From positions 25,369,127 to 25,433,126 of the forward strand of contig NC_088297.1 of assembly GCF_032854445.1 (NCBI RefSeq): DNA of 64,000 nucleotides, read 5' to 3'. Positions 19,450 to 29,967 of the stretch are shown here, in pieces. The first letter of the stretch is position 1; the number at the start of each line of letters is the position of its first letter. The translations under genes were made by a program, and so were the position numbers. The DNA is from Liolophura sinensis (Eukaryota > Mollusca > Polyplacophora > Chitonida > Chitonidae). A model generated the notes under the pieces. It made no database searches. It saw only the letters and a program-made list of their open reading frames with translations, and was not told the origin of the DNA.

Positions 19450-21664
19450 GCAGGAGAGCATACAGAAGGTTGTACAAAACTTGATGGCTTCTGCCTGATT
19501 GTTTTCCTCACAGCCAGAACAATATGGGATGTCATCCTCAACCTTTACAGCAGATGAGAATTTCTCCACAACATCTGCCAGATGAAAGTTGGGAGGCAGG
19601 CCAGCCACACCTTCTCTCCCCAGACTAGTTGGTGCCCGACACACAGGGCATGCTATCAGTTGATGCACGTCCCCATTCCCCATGCTTCTGGAGGCCTCAT
19701 CCGTCTGTCCAGACTTGGACTTGTCAGCATACAAACCAATACATTCCCTGGAAAAACTGTGCTGGCAGGGCAACACTACAGGTTTCCGGAATGTTTCCAC
19801 ACATATTGGACAAGTGAGATCTTGACACACAGGACATGAGATGACCTGAGGCAGGCAGGCCAGCCACACCTTCTCTCCCCAGACTAGTCGGTGCCCGACA
19901 CACAGGGCATGCTATCAGCTGATGAACGTCCCCATTTCCCGTGCTGCTGGAGGCCTCATCCGTCTGTCCAGACTTATACTTGTCAGCATACAAACCAATA
20001 CATTCCCTGCAAAAACTGTGCTGTCAAGGCAACACTACAGGTTTCAAGAATGTTTCTAAACATATAGGACAAGTGAGATCCCGACATACAGGACATGAGA
20101 TGATCTGATGAATGTCCCCATTCCCTGTGCTGCTGGAGGCCTCATCCCTCTGTCCAGACTTAGACTTGTCAGCATACAAACCAATACATTCCCTGCAAAA
20201 ACTGTGTTGGCAGGGCAACACTACAGGTTCCCTAGACATGAGATGACATACAGGACATGAGATGACCTGATGAATGTCCCCATTCCCTGTGCTGCTGGAG
20301 GCCTCATCCCTCTGTCCAGACTTAGACTTGTCAGCATACAAACCAATACATTCCCTGCAAAAACTGTGTTGGCATGGCAACACTACAGGTTCCCTAGACA
20401 TGAGATGACATACAGGACATGAGATGATCTGATGAATGTCCCCATTCCCTGTGCTGCTGGAGGCCTCATCCGTCTGTCCAGACTTAGACTTGTCAGCATA
20501 CAAACCAATACATTCCCTGCAAAAACTGTGTTGGCATGGCAACACTACAGGTTTCCGGAATGTTTCCACACATATAGGACAAGTGAGTTCCTGACACACA
20601 GGACATGAGATGACCTGATGAATGTCCCCATTCCCTGTGCTGCTGGAGGCCTCATCCCTCTGTCCAGACTTGGACTTGTCAGCATACATACCAATACATT
20701 CCCTGCAAAACCTGTGCTGTGAAGGCAACACTACAGGTTTCCAGAATGTTTTCACACATATAGGACAAGTGAGATCCCGACATACAGGACATGAGATGAC
20801 CTGAGGCAGGCAGGCCAGCCACACCTTCTCTCCCCAGACTAGTCGGTGTCCGACACACAGGGCATGCTATCAGTTGATGCACGTCCCCATTCCCCGTGCT
20901 GCTGGAGGCCTCATCCCTCTGTCCAGACTTAGACTTGTCAGCATACAAACCAATACATTCCCTGCAAAAACTGTGTTGGCAGGGCAACACTACAGGTTTG
21001 TGGAATGTTTCCACACATATAGGACAAGTGAGATCCCGACATACAGGACAGGACTGCACCTGATGCAGTAGAGCATACAGAATGTTGTACAAAATTTGAT
21101 GGCTTCTGCCTGATTGTTTTCCTCACAGGCAGAACAATATGGGACGTCATCCTCAACCTTTACAGCAGAAGAGAACTTCTCCACAACATCTGCCAGATGA
21201 AAGTTGGGAGGCAGGCCAGCCACACCTTCTCTCCCCAGACTAGTCGGTGCCCGACACACAGGGCATGCTATCAGTTGATGCACGTCCCCATTCCCCATGC
21301 TTCTGGAGGCCTCATCCGTCTGTCCAGACTTGGACTTGTCAGCATACAAACCAATACATTCCCTGGAAAAACTGTGCTGGCAGGGCAACACTACAGGTTT
21401 GTGGAATGTTTCCACACATATTGGACAAGTGAGATCTTGACACACAGGACATGAGATGGCCTGAGGCAGGCAGGCCAGCCACACCTTCTCTCCCCAGACT
21501 AGTCGGTGCCCGACACACAGGGCAAGCTATCAGTTGATGAACGTCCCCATTCCCCGTGCTGCTGGAGGCCTCATCCGTCTGTCCAGACTTAGACTTGTCA
21601 GCATACAAACCAATACATTCCCTGCAAAAAACTGTGCTGTAAAGGCAACACTACAGGTTTGTGG
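19450..21664 (-). pseudogene. Irregular cluster of RING modules between the two TRIM exon copies
   Basis: Ten RING cores are fused in series (about 19741, 20001, 20187, 20347, 20510, 20697, 20956, 21358, 21616 and part of the preceding unit). Open frames at 19375-19869, 20024-20824 and 20990-21484 read through one to five modules. The 266-codon frame at 20024-20824 holds five RINGs, two with the short [20 protein letters not shown] joint. In 19375-19869 a RING is in frame with B-box 1, lacking the 4-nt loss of the 583-bp units. No start, acceptor or complete exon was found, so translation is doubtful. Confidence 0.65.
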
Positions 21665-22450
21665 AATGTTTTCTCCAGTTCACGAGTCTTGGTCACAACA
21701 GTTGGCTGTAATGAAAACCGTGAAGAAATACTGACAGTGATACTTCAATTTGCACCGAGACTTCCTCCAGTTCACTAGTCTTGTTCACAACAGTTGACTG
21801 TAATGAAAAACGTGAAGAAATACTGACAGTGATTCTTCAATTTGCTTCAAGACTTCCTCCAGTTCACTGGTCTTGGTCACAACAGTTGACTGTAATGAAA
21901 AACGTGAAGAAATACTGACAGTGATTCTTCAATTTGCACCGAGATTCCCTCCAGTTCACTAGTCTTGGTCCCAACAGTTGACTGTAATGAAAAATGTGAA
22001 GAAATGCTGACAGTGGTTCTTCAATTTGCTTCAAGACTTCCTCCAGTTCACTAGTCTTGGTCCCAACAGTTGACTGTAATGAAACACGTGAAGAAATACT
22101 GACAGTGATTCTTCAGTTTGCACTGAGACTCCCACCAGTTCACTAGTCTTGGTCACAACAGTTGACTGTAATGAAAAACGTGAAGAGATGCTGACAGTGA
22201 TTCTTCAATTTGCTTCACGTCTTCCTCCAGTTCACTAGTCTTGGTCTCAACAGCTGGCTATGATGAAAAACGTGAAGAAATGCTGACAGTGGTTCTTCAA
22301 TTTGCACCGAAACTTCCTCCAGTTCACTAGTCTTGGTCACAACAGTTGGCTGTAATGAAACACGTGAAGAAATACTGACAGTGATTCTTCAATTTGCACC
22401 CAAACTTCCTCCAGTTCACTAGTCTTGGTCACAACAGCTGGCTATAATGA
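21665..22450 (-). repeat. Second array of the 92-bp intron-exon border unit (about 8 copies)
   Basis: Same unit as 14787-16000 with TCAACTGTTGTGACCAAGAC after CATTACAG and GCACCGAGACTTCCTCCAG-type variants on the plus strand. At its lower end (about 21672) the coding-like part GAACTGGAG fuses into RING sequence ACATTCCACAAACCTG. No complete version of the 96-nt exon follows this array. Confidence 0.88.
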
Positions 22451-22647
22451 AAAACATGAAGACCAGTTAACCAAAACCTTATAATCCCCTACCAAGAATG
22501 ACGGAGTACTTTTGTCACAAAATTGGTATGTCGGTTACATCTGCATTATTTATGATATTATAGTCTTTATTAATTGCATAATGAGGGATATGATTTCAGA
22601 ATTACTTTAAGATCACATGGCCAATTGATCTCAGAGCTATACCTTAC

Positions 22648-23689
22648 CTTGTCTATGTCTACTGCAGACTGGATATCTCGCACAACATTCCCAGGATGCT
22701 TCACCACACAGCCGACACACATCACTGCTTGGCAAGGCTCACAGTACATACAGATTGGCTGATGGTACCTAGTACATGCTGATTTATGTTTCCATTCCTT
22801 GTCTGTTTTCGTTTGAGCCTCTGGTGCTTTCTGAGCCAAGTACTCTTGTGCAGAAATCACACTGCGATGTTTAAATCCACCTCTCATGGGATGATAAGAA
22901 AGCCAGACAGACCTTGCAGTAGAGCATACAGAAGGTTGTACAAAATTTGATGGCTTCTGCCTGATTGTTTTCCTCACAGGCAGAACAATATGGGATGTCA
23001 TCCTCAACCTTTACAACAGATGAGAACTTCTCCACAACATCTGCCAGATGAAAGTTGGGAGGCAGGCCAGCCACACCTTCTCTCCCCAGACTAGTCGGTG
23101 CCCGACACACAGGGCATGCTATCAGTTGATGCACGTCCCCATTCCCCGTGTTGCTGGAGGCCTCATCCGTCTGTCCAGACTTAGACATGTCAGCATACAA
23201 ACCAATACATTCCCTGCAAAAACTGTGCTGGCAAGGCAACACTACAGGTTTGTGGAATGTTTCCACACATAGAGGACAAGTGAGATCGCGACACACAGGA
23301 CATGCGATGACTTGATGAACGTCCTCATTCCCTGTGCTGCTGGAGGCCTCATCTGCCTGTCCAGACTTAAACTTGTCAGTATACAAACCAATACATTCCC
23401 TGCAAAAACTGTGTTGGCAAGGCAACATTACAGGTTTCCGGAATGTTTCCACACATATAGGACAAGTGAGATCGCGACACACAGGACATGCGATGACTTG
23501 ATGAATGTCCTCATTCCCCGTGCTGCTGGAGGCCTCATCTGTGTGTCCAGACTTGGACTTGTCAGCATACAAACCAATACATTCCCTGCAAAATCTGTGT
23601 TGACAAGGCAACATTACAGGCTTCCGGAATGTTCCCACACATATAGGACAAGTGAGATCCTCTTTAAGATTTTGTTTGCTTTTAGCCAT
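22648..23689 (-). CDS. TRIM-type first exon with three tandem RING fingers and two B-boxes (copy A)
   Basis: Predicted start ATG at 23689 (MAKSKQNLKEDLTCPIC), the only RING frame here with a TRIM-like N-terminus; an upstream in-frame ATG at 23719 gives ten extra residues. Three C3HC4 RINGs follow in series, at about residues 14-70, 71-132 and 133-195, each CPIC or CPLC, PCQH, FCREC, CPVC, joined as [11 protein letters not shown]-box 1 (YCSACEENN) and B-box 2 (CMYCEPCQAVMCVGC) follow, and the exon ends with donor GTAAGG at 22648. TRIM proteins normally have one RING. One extra A at about 22898-22901 relative to copy B shifts the frame inside B-box 1; without it the exon is 1041 nt, 347 codons, phase 0. 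It could be a real break or a homopolymer error. Family (RING, B-box) is certain; substrate is unknown. Confidence 0.75.
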
Positions 23690-23719
23690 TGTTGAAATTT
23701 CTGAAATATAAACAGCCAA

Positions 23720-25285
23720 TTTACGCTGAAAAATACATGAATGTTCTCATCCAGAAAACAACATGGTGTCCGCACATTACACTGTGTGGGACAATAAATA
23801 AGTCTGTCAGCGTATTCTATAAATGTGAGGTTGAATATGTAATTTTAGTTCGGGATTAACGACACATATGTGCTATTTTCATTGATTAGTGTTATGGAGA
23901 TATAAATGTAAGTTAATTGATTACATTGATACACTGACATGTTCAAGTAACTGTTGACTTAAAACAAAATCTGTACAGCCCAATACCTGTACTTAGCCAT
24001 GTCATCTGCGGAAATGCATGGCAACTGAACAAATATCCTTAGTTACATGGTTATACTGGGTGGTAGGATAGGCAAATATACATCCATGGTGTTGCCAAAT
24101 ATGAGGACAATTGACACCGATTTATAATTTGTGCCAGATATAACTCTTCAGTACAAGTAGGCGTCATTACTAAAATGATTGGTGCTAAATACCATACTCA
24201 CTTTTTTCACCAGGTCAAAAGTATTGCTATAGGTGCCTATATAAATTTACCTGGCCTATGAGAGATATAAGCTCATTAAAACTGATGTAACAGAATTAAC
24301 AGCAAGCTAGACAATCACAAAACTTTAGAATTTGAACCAAAATTAGTGGTTTGCTTGAGAAATAAATCTGATGAGAGTTTACACCGTCATGATAACTATG
24401 CCAGTGGTTTACACGCAGGCTGAGTTTAGATTCATCATGGCAACCCAGTCGCCTGTCCGTACTCTGTGTCGATATGAGCGCGACCAGATCAAGTGTTTAG
24501 ACTCGAATCGTTTAGATGATCACGTCAAGACAACCCACTATCCTAACACCAACATGTTCTCACGAAAATATACATGTACCTCATCTTACAGCCCTTACCT
24601 TTCGACACAGTAGTCACATACCATGCATCGCAACTTGATAAAACTGTAGTTTGAAATCGAAAGTAAATGTCGTTTGTTCCAAGAAAAGCACGTGATCTAT
24701 GCATGGGAGGTAAATATTGTACGGTCACATGGATTATCTCCCTTTAATCCCCTGCCCAATCATTTTGTATTTTAAAGGTGGGCGAAACTTTAAAACTACA
24801 TGAAGTTCAGACGAAAGAGTACGAATAGTTATATGTTGGGACCAACACTTGGTATACATTGCCTTTGTGCTATAATGTTATAAATGAGGACGTAATACAT
24901 CTTTAATAAATATCTTTGCACTAGAGTTTGGTCTTTTCAGCTAACAAATGCGTTCAACATTGTGGTCAAAATAAAGAAAATAAAAAATGGGAAGATGGTG
25001 ATGCGTGATCGCCCTATAGCTGTTACTTCACCCCAATTTTAAAAACTGGCGGAAATTACTTTGGCTCTTAGGATAGACTCTTGGGATAGATGCATTGTTG
25101 ACTTGAATTCTTTAGGCGAAAATTGTATATGAACTTCAGAAGATCCCAGTAGACAACATTTCTCGGAAAAGACTGGGAAAAAAGGCACAATGACCATGCA
25201 CAAAACATCACAGGTTTTTTAAAAAATAATTATGGATAATGTGTCCAGAATCACTGGCACTATGCTTCATAATTTAATTTGGCTC
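23720..25285. other. Spacer upstream of the TRIM start, no gene seen
   Basis: Probably contains the TRIM promoter, but no clear TATA box or CpG-rich block stands out. Short open frames lack motifs. Confidence 0.5.
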
Positions 25286-25289
25286 CACT

Positions 25290-25373
25290 CGCCGCTAGGG
25301 GTGTATATTTATCGTGTTCATTTAGATCGCCACTTTGAATATACATGTACGAACAGTTGCAATTCAAAGCGCA
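25290..25373 (-). repeat. Dispersed repeat, copy 1 (pair with 33142-33245)
   Basis: Read on the minus strand, GCGCTTTGAATTGCAACTGT followed by GTGGCGATCTAAATGAACAC matches GCGCTTTGATTGCAACTGTT and GTGGCGATCTATTTCACCAC at 33142-33245. Class unknown. Confidence 0.6.
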
Positions 25374-26224
25374 GGTGAAATATGCTTTTTGATTATATGT
25401 AGCTCATATTCTAGCATGGTACACTATTTGAATGCTGATTCACTCATTCGCCTATGTTATGTGCACGACTGCCGTCAGTTTCTAAATTTAGCTTGCCACT
25501 GTTTACATACGCTGAGTTCCAGAATGCGCTCAGTTCGGTGCCTGTTTGTTTACATCAAGTGTTCAGGAATTTTCTTATTCTAGACAATTCCACCAGGCTA
25601 TATAAGACCTATGAAAGCAGGTCAAACGGAGAAAACAGAACGGAGAAAGGAGAATTATGGAGAGCTTGGATGCTTTTGCTGTGTTACTTTAGTAGGCCAT
25701 TTGTGCTGAATTTTGGTGTCTCTATAGCCTCTGGCTTTTTTATATCCTATCTCCACCGAGCACTTGTTCAGTCTGAACTTGTATATTTAATTTGTGCTCT
25801 TGTATACACAGTGCCTATTAGTACACGGACCCTGTCTGTGGAATTTGTGTATATTTCGTTATACACTCAGTTATACTGTGGATTTTCCCTCTTGTGAATT
25901 TGCCTCTGAGCATTTATGCCTGTGTGATATATATATTGTGGAATATATGCGTCCGTTTGGACTTGACACCGTAAGTACTTTAGTATTTGTATAGATACTG
26001 CTATCCTTTCTTGTTAAACTTAAGTACTTTAGTATTTGTATAAGTCTTATTATCTGTTCTTGTTAAGCTAATAAATTGTTGTAAAATAAAATCTGCTGGT
26101 TTTGGTTACTTTTTTGTGCGGCTAAACTGTCGTGTATTTCGAACAAGCCATCTCTTTATAATACAGACAGTTTGGGTCGTAACACATAAAACATACCTTG
26201 CGTCTTTTATACACCACTGAAAAC
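25374..26224. other. Spacer with TATA-like and AATAAA motifs, no gene called
   Basis: GCTATATAAGACC lies near 25600 and CTAATAAATTG near 26068, with a duplicated AAGTACTTTAGTATTTGTAT at about 25974 and 26022. These could belong to a promoter and polyadenylation region of an unrecognised unit. A 147-codon frame at 25454-25897 shows no family motif. Confidence 0.35.
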
Positions 26225-26226
26225 TA

Positions 26227-26842
26227 TCGGGTGGGCATAAAAATGGCTCGTAGGCCTACTTTGATGCTGCATTGCTCCATTATCCTTTGTTCAAACTTTT
26301 CCAACTTTAGACATTCAAATAGCATGATTTTGTTGATATACTGACCCATTTTCGAGGTCATAGCTTGAGTGATCTGTGCACAGGGATAAAATGAAAACAT
26401 AGCCTCAAAAACGCACGTTCCGATGACCCTTATTGCATCACCTGTTAGGTGTCGTGGGTATAGCGCGCGCTGCACCTGTGTGAAACGCGTCAATCAAGTG
26501 TCGTCTGGAAAAATGGTCTGGGTGTAATGTCTGAGAAACCCTTCTGCCAGACAGACACAAGTTTTACTGAATCAAGATGATTTTTTCTGCGGCGGACAAG
26601 GAATTGATCACCTTTTCAAGTAAAACAAGGTTGAACGTTATTTTGAAATGTCGGAAACATGCGTTTTTTACTCTATTTGGTTTTCGTCCCATGAACAGAA
26701 ATCTTAAAGGATGAAATTGAAATTTGTTCTGTATACTTAGGACATAATGTCTTTTGAGTGTGTAAATTTTTAGAAGCAGACGTAAGAGGGTTTCGGAAAT
26801 ATTGAGTGTCAAAGCACGGTCCATTTTTGTATGCCCACCCGA
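26227..26842. mobile_element. 616-bp TIR element with TA target duplication
   Basis: Left end TCGGGTGGGCATAAAAATGG; right end reversed TCGGGTGGGCATACAAAAATGG differs only by a 2-bp indel. TA flanks both ends (26225-26226, 26843-26844), as in the Tc1/mariner superfamily and some others. Open frames inside (89 and 107 codons, minus) show no DDE motif, so it is non-autonomous. Confidence 0.75.
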
Positions 26843-27021
26843 TATATTCTCAATTCTTTGGTGTTTTTTGTTCATGCATGGAGTCAATGCATGTACGGAT
26901 TTCTTGCCTTGTCACCTGCAGAGAAAACCTACCATCTCCATTCTGGGAAACTTGAGTGCCTGGTCTTAAAGTTGATGAAAACAGGCAGTCCGTCGCAAGA
27001 ACAGAGAGGGCCATAAAAGAA

Positions 27022-27310
27022 CGGACAGTAACAGACAGGGCTAGAACAGACTGGTAATAACAGATGGGTACAAACAGACAGGGCAATAACAGACTGGTAA
27101 TAACAGATGGACAATAACAGACAGGACAATGGCAGACAGGACAATAACAGACAGGGCAATAACAGACAGAGCAAGAACAGACAGGGTAATTATAGACAGG
27201 GCAATAACAGGCCAAAAACAGACGGGTAATAACAGACAGGACAATGACAGACAGGGTAATAAAAAACAGAGCGTTAACAGAAAGGGCAGTAACAGGACAT
27301 TAACAGTTTC
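27022..27310. repeat. Short irregular minisatellite (about 16-bp unit)
   Basis: Repeats of CAGACAGGGCAATAACAGAC with variants. The 81-121-codon minus-strand frames across it are low-complexity artefacts. Confidence 0.85.
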
Positions 27311-27498
27311 GTTTGTGACAAAGAGTTTATCTACACAGACCACAACCCCGTAACCTACACTGTAACCACAGCTCGTAAGGATGTCACTCGTCGTCGTTTG
27401 GTATCGGAAATGGCCGACTAAAGCTCATTATTTTGTTTAACATTGATTCTAATATAGACAATACACTAAATCATGAATTTTTTATTTTAATACAGCAT

Positions 27499-27700
27499 TT
27501 AGTATGCACACAGGGAACTATGGAACATAAACCTGGTGTTATTGTGCTCTACATGTGTGCAAACTCTGATCTCAATATCGGCCGTACGTTTAAGATACCA
27601 TCCGTAACATTTTGTGTAACATTGCTTTTCCGTGTTATTGGACGCCGACGCTTGGGGTATGACATAAGCTACGTCTATAGTGTGTACAAGTGAGTTAAAC
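27499..27700 (+). repeat. Single dispersed relative of the 77-bp satellite element
   Basis: One unit-like block (GGTGTTATTGTGCTCTACAT, GTGTGCAAACTCTGATCTCA) is followed by TAACATTGCTTTTCCGTG and TTATTGGACGCC and ACATAAGCT, the order seen at the right end of the 9.5-12.6-kb array. Confidence 0.7.
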
Positions 27701-27807
27701 ATTGACAGACAAGGTCATTTGACCAGCGGTGATGGTTCTGTGGTGGCGGGCGCAAGGACTTTACTTGCAAAGATAGTCACTGCGGACGGCCCACGGTGTT
27801 AGTGAAT

Positions 27808-27957
27808 CTTGGAGAGGCCTGGTCTCTGCTGGTGAACTAAGTATCCCCGAGACCTGGTCTCTGCTGGTGAACTAAGCACTCTCGAGTCCTTCTCTCTGCT
27901 CATGGGCCAAGTATCTCCAAGGCCTGGTCCCTGCAGGTGGACTAAGCACCCCGATGG
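27808..27957. repeat. Approx. 35-bp minisatellite, left part
   Basis: Repeats of GAGACCTGGTCTCTGCTGGT then GAACTAAGCATCCC. It is interrupted by a MITE and resumes at 28170. Confidence 0.82.
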
Positions 27958-27959
27958 CT

Positions 27960-28169
27960 GGGCCAATTCCACAGAGCTCTTTCTGACTTAAGACAAAATT
28001 TAAAAACTCCTTAAGATTATTAGGTTGTGATACTTGAAGTTGAAATTTGTACACATTTGTCCAAACATTGATGATGGGCACAAAAGTTCAATTTCTAGAA
28101 CCCAGAAATAAGCTTTGAAACCGTTCTTGAAATTTTGACAAGTCAGAAATGGCTTTGTGGAATCGGCCC
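27960..28169. mobile_element. 210-bp MITE inserted in the 35-bp minisatellite
   Basis: Ends GGGCCAATTCCACAGAGC and (right end reversed) GGGCCGATTCCACAAAGC match over the first 11 bp with one difference and remain similar through TTTCTGACTT and CAAAATTT, about 45 bp. The insertion splits an otherwise continuous array. Target duplication is not clear (at most CT). Confidence 0.72.
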
Positions 28170-28345
28170 CTGATCCTTGCATGCTTGGACTAAGCATCCT
28201 TGTCCCTGCCGGTGGACTAAGCATCTCCGAGACCTGGTCCCTGCTGATTGGCTAAGCATCTCCTGGTCCTGATCCCTGTAGGTGGGCTAAGCATCCCCGA
28301 GACCTGGTCCCTGCTAATGGACTCAGTGTCCCCAAGTCCTGCATG
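28170..28345. repeat. Approx. 35-bp minisatellite, right part
   Basis: Same CCGAGACCTGGTCCCTGCT unit family as 27808-27957. Confidence 0.82.
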
Positions 28346-28506
28346 GACCCATATTTAACAAACGTCTTAGGACTTACTTAAAAAACTTAAGCACAGCTAT
28401 AATTAAAATACTGTGCTCTAGAATGTTTAAACTTTGTACACTGATTCTTTACTGCGGAATACTGTGTACCAACCACAATTTGCGTTCTAACTTTTGGCTT
28501 GTTAAG

Positions 28507-28678
28507 GAAGCGATCTTAGACTTGAGTCAAAATTTCAAATCACATTAAATTTGTTTTTTTTTTTATCTTACAAGGTCAAAATTTTGCTTGACCTCGTAAA
28601 TCCTGGTAAATAACTGTAGAACAAATTTCAGCCAAAATAACGGATAGAACTGAAGTTTTGACTCAAGTCTAATAGCCC
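28507..28678. mobile_element. MITE with inverted ends around CTTAGACTTGAGTCAAAATT
   Basis: Left CTTAGACTTGAGTCAAAATT and right end reversed ATTAGACTTGAGTCAAAACTT form an inverted repeat of about 22 bp. Inner block CAAATTTCAGCCAAAATAAC is shared, inverted, with 3938-4085. Its ends also resemble the inner TIR of the 27960 element, suggesting one superfamily. Confidence 0.6.
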
Positions 28679-28679
28679 C

Positions 28680-29515
28680 TCTTCATCCCGCGGACAGGTC
28701 CTTTGCTTTCATGTGATAGTGAATGTCTGTTAAATGTGGCATCAGATGCTGGAGCAGTGACGTCTAATAAATTGCATTTAACATCGCTGCATTTTATTTA
28801 CCCAATTCTGCTTAAACTATGGCGTAAAGGGCGTGTAAGTTGCTGTTTTTAAACATTTAGGCCCTACATGAACAAGTAGAATATAACCTTTAATGAGGTG
28901 AATTGACTTACATGTTGTAAGTGTTTACATCGGTTTCACTATAATCCACACCAAATACATGTTGGCCTATCTGTAAATGTGGTACATAAAATCCGGATTA
29001 GACTTTCTCAAAGTGAAAATGCCGTTTGGCATATAAAGAAGGCAAGGATTTAGTCTGTGCATGTACTTGTCATATTAGGATATTGGTTACGTTAACTAAA
29101 GACGTAGAAATTCAATCATTTTTAATTCAGTTCTACCTAAGGTTTCTTTTACTCCAATTAAATAACTGTTTATTTATAAATATATAAGGTATGTCTCCAT
29201 TTTGGTTTTATAAGTTTAGTACAGTTCTCTAGCTATCATTCGCGTGAAAGGCAGAGAGAGGTACATCCCTGTCATCCTAATGTTTACCACATTTATGCTT
29301 GACTGATTATCAACTAAGAAGTCAACGCACTGTCAAGGGATGGTCGACGTTTCCGACCTTGTGCTCATGCGTACTCTCCATCACTACCAGACTGCATGAT
29401 CGTGAAATTATATGAATCGGTCAAAACAAAAAAGTTAATTACTTCAAGCCAACAACGAATGGAAAACCCCGAATCCGTGAGAAAGAACCATATGAATAAT
29501 TCATGAGATCCCGTG
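28680..29515. other. Spacer upstream of the ASB-like gene, no gene seen
   Basis: AT-rich unique sequence with no recognised feature. Confidence 0.5.
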
Positions 29516-29518
29516 CAT

Positions 29519-29559
29519 CCAATCAGAAAACAGCCGGGTTTTAACCCAGCCTGCTGATT
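29519..29559 (+). promoter_or_regulatory. Inverted pair of CCAAT boxes in a palindromic block
   Basis: CCAATCAG (29519-29526) and its exact reverse complement CTGATTGG (29552-29559) flank the inner near-palindrome CGGGTTTTAACCC. CCAAT boxes bind NF-Y in animals. They lie upstream of the inferred 5' UTR exon and about 1.4 kb before the ASB-like start codon. No TATA box is seen. Confidence 0.5.
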
Positions 29560-29599
29560 GGCCAGATGATTACTGTTTTCTCGCATGTGATGGAAAATT

Positions 29600-29967
29600 T
29601 TTGTCAGCTGTGCTCTGAGGAAAGAAGGAATAACAGATGTGTGAGAAATATGTCTCTGGACTCACTAAGCGGACTAACAGTTCAGCAAGTGTCATGAAAG
29701 AGCATTAGAAGTTTTCCTGGTATCGCCAATAAGTGAAAGTTGTGGCGTGAAGTGAAAATATCGTCAGTATTTGATTTGTGAGGCCTATTATGCAGGTCGT
29801 TGGCCTTTGCAAGCCAAACGATCGGCAGAACCTGACTGATTTGTGGCAGATAGTAACCTCTGCCACAGGCTAGACGCGCGTCTCAATGCAAACTGTACCT
29901 ACTGACGGCACTGTGCTCTTTAAGCGCTCACAGTGAACTGGACACATATATCTGACCATATTACTGA
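29600..29967 (+). other. Inferred 5' UTR exon of the ASB-like gene
   Basis: A good donor, CTGA then GTAAGT (29968-29973), can pair with the acceptor at 30957-30959 to remove a 992-bp intron. The exon start is a guess; only the donor is seen. The ATG is the first triplet after the acceptor, so an upstream non-coding exon is required. Confidence 0.45.

Noticed and set aside
25560-26190. Possible solo LTR (TATATAAG, AATAAA, duplicated 20-bp motif)
   Set aside because: No paired ends, target duplication, primer site or coding remnant could be shown.
26850-27343. Cys-rich minus-strand frames (CYCPVCHCPVCYCP type)
   Set aside because: Low-complexity translation of the 16-bp minisatellite.
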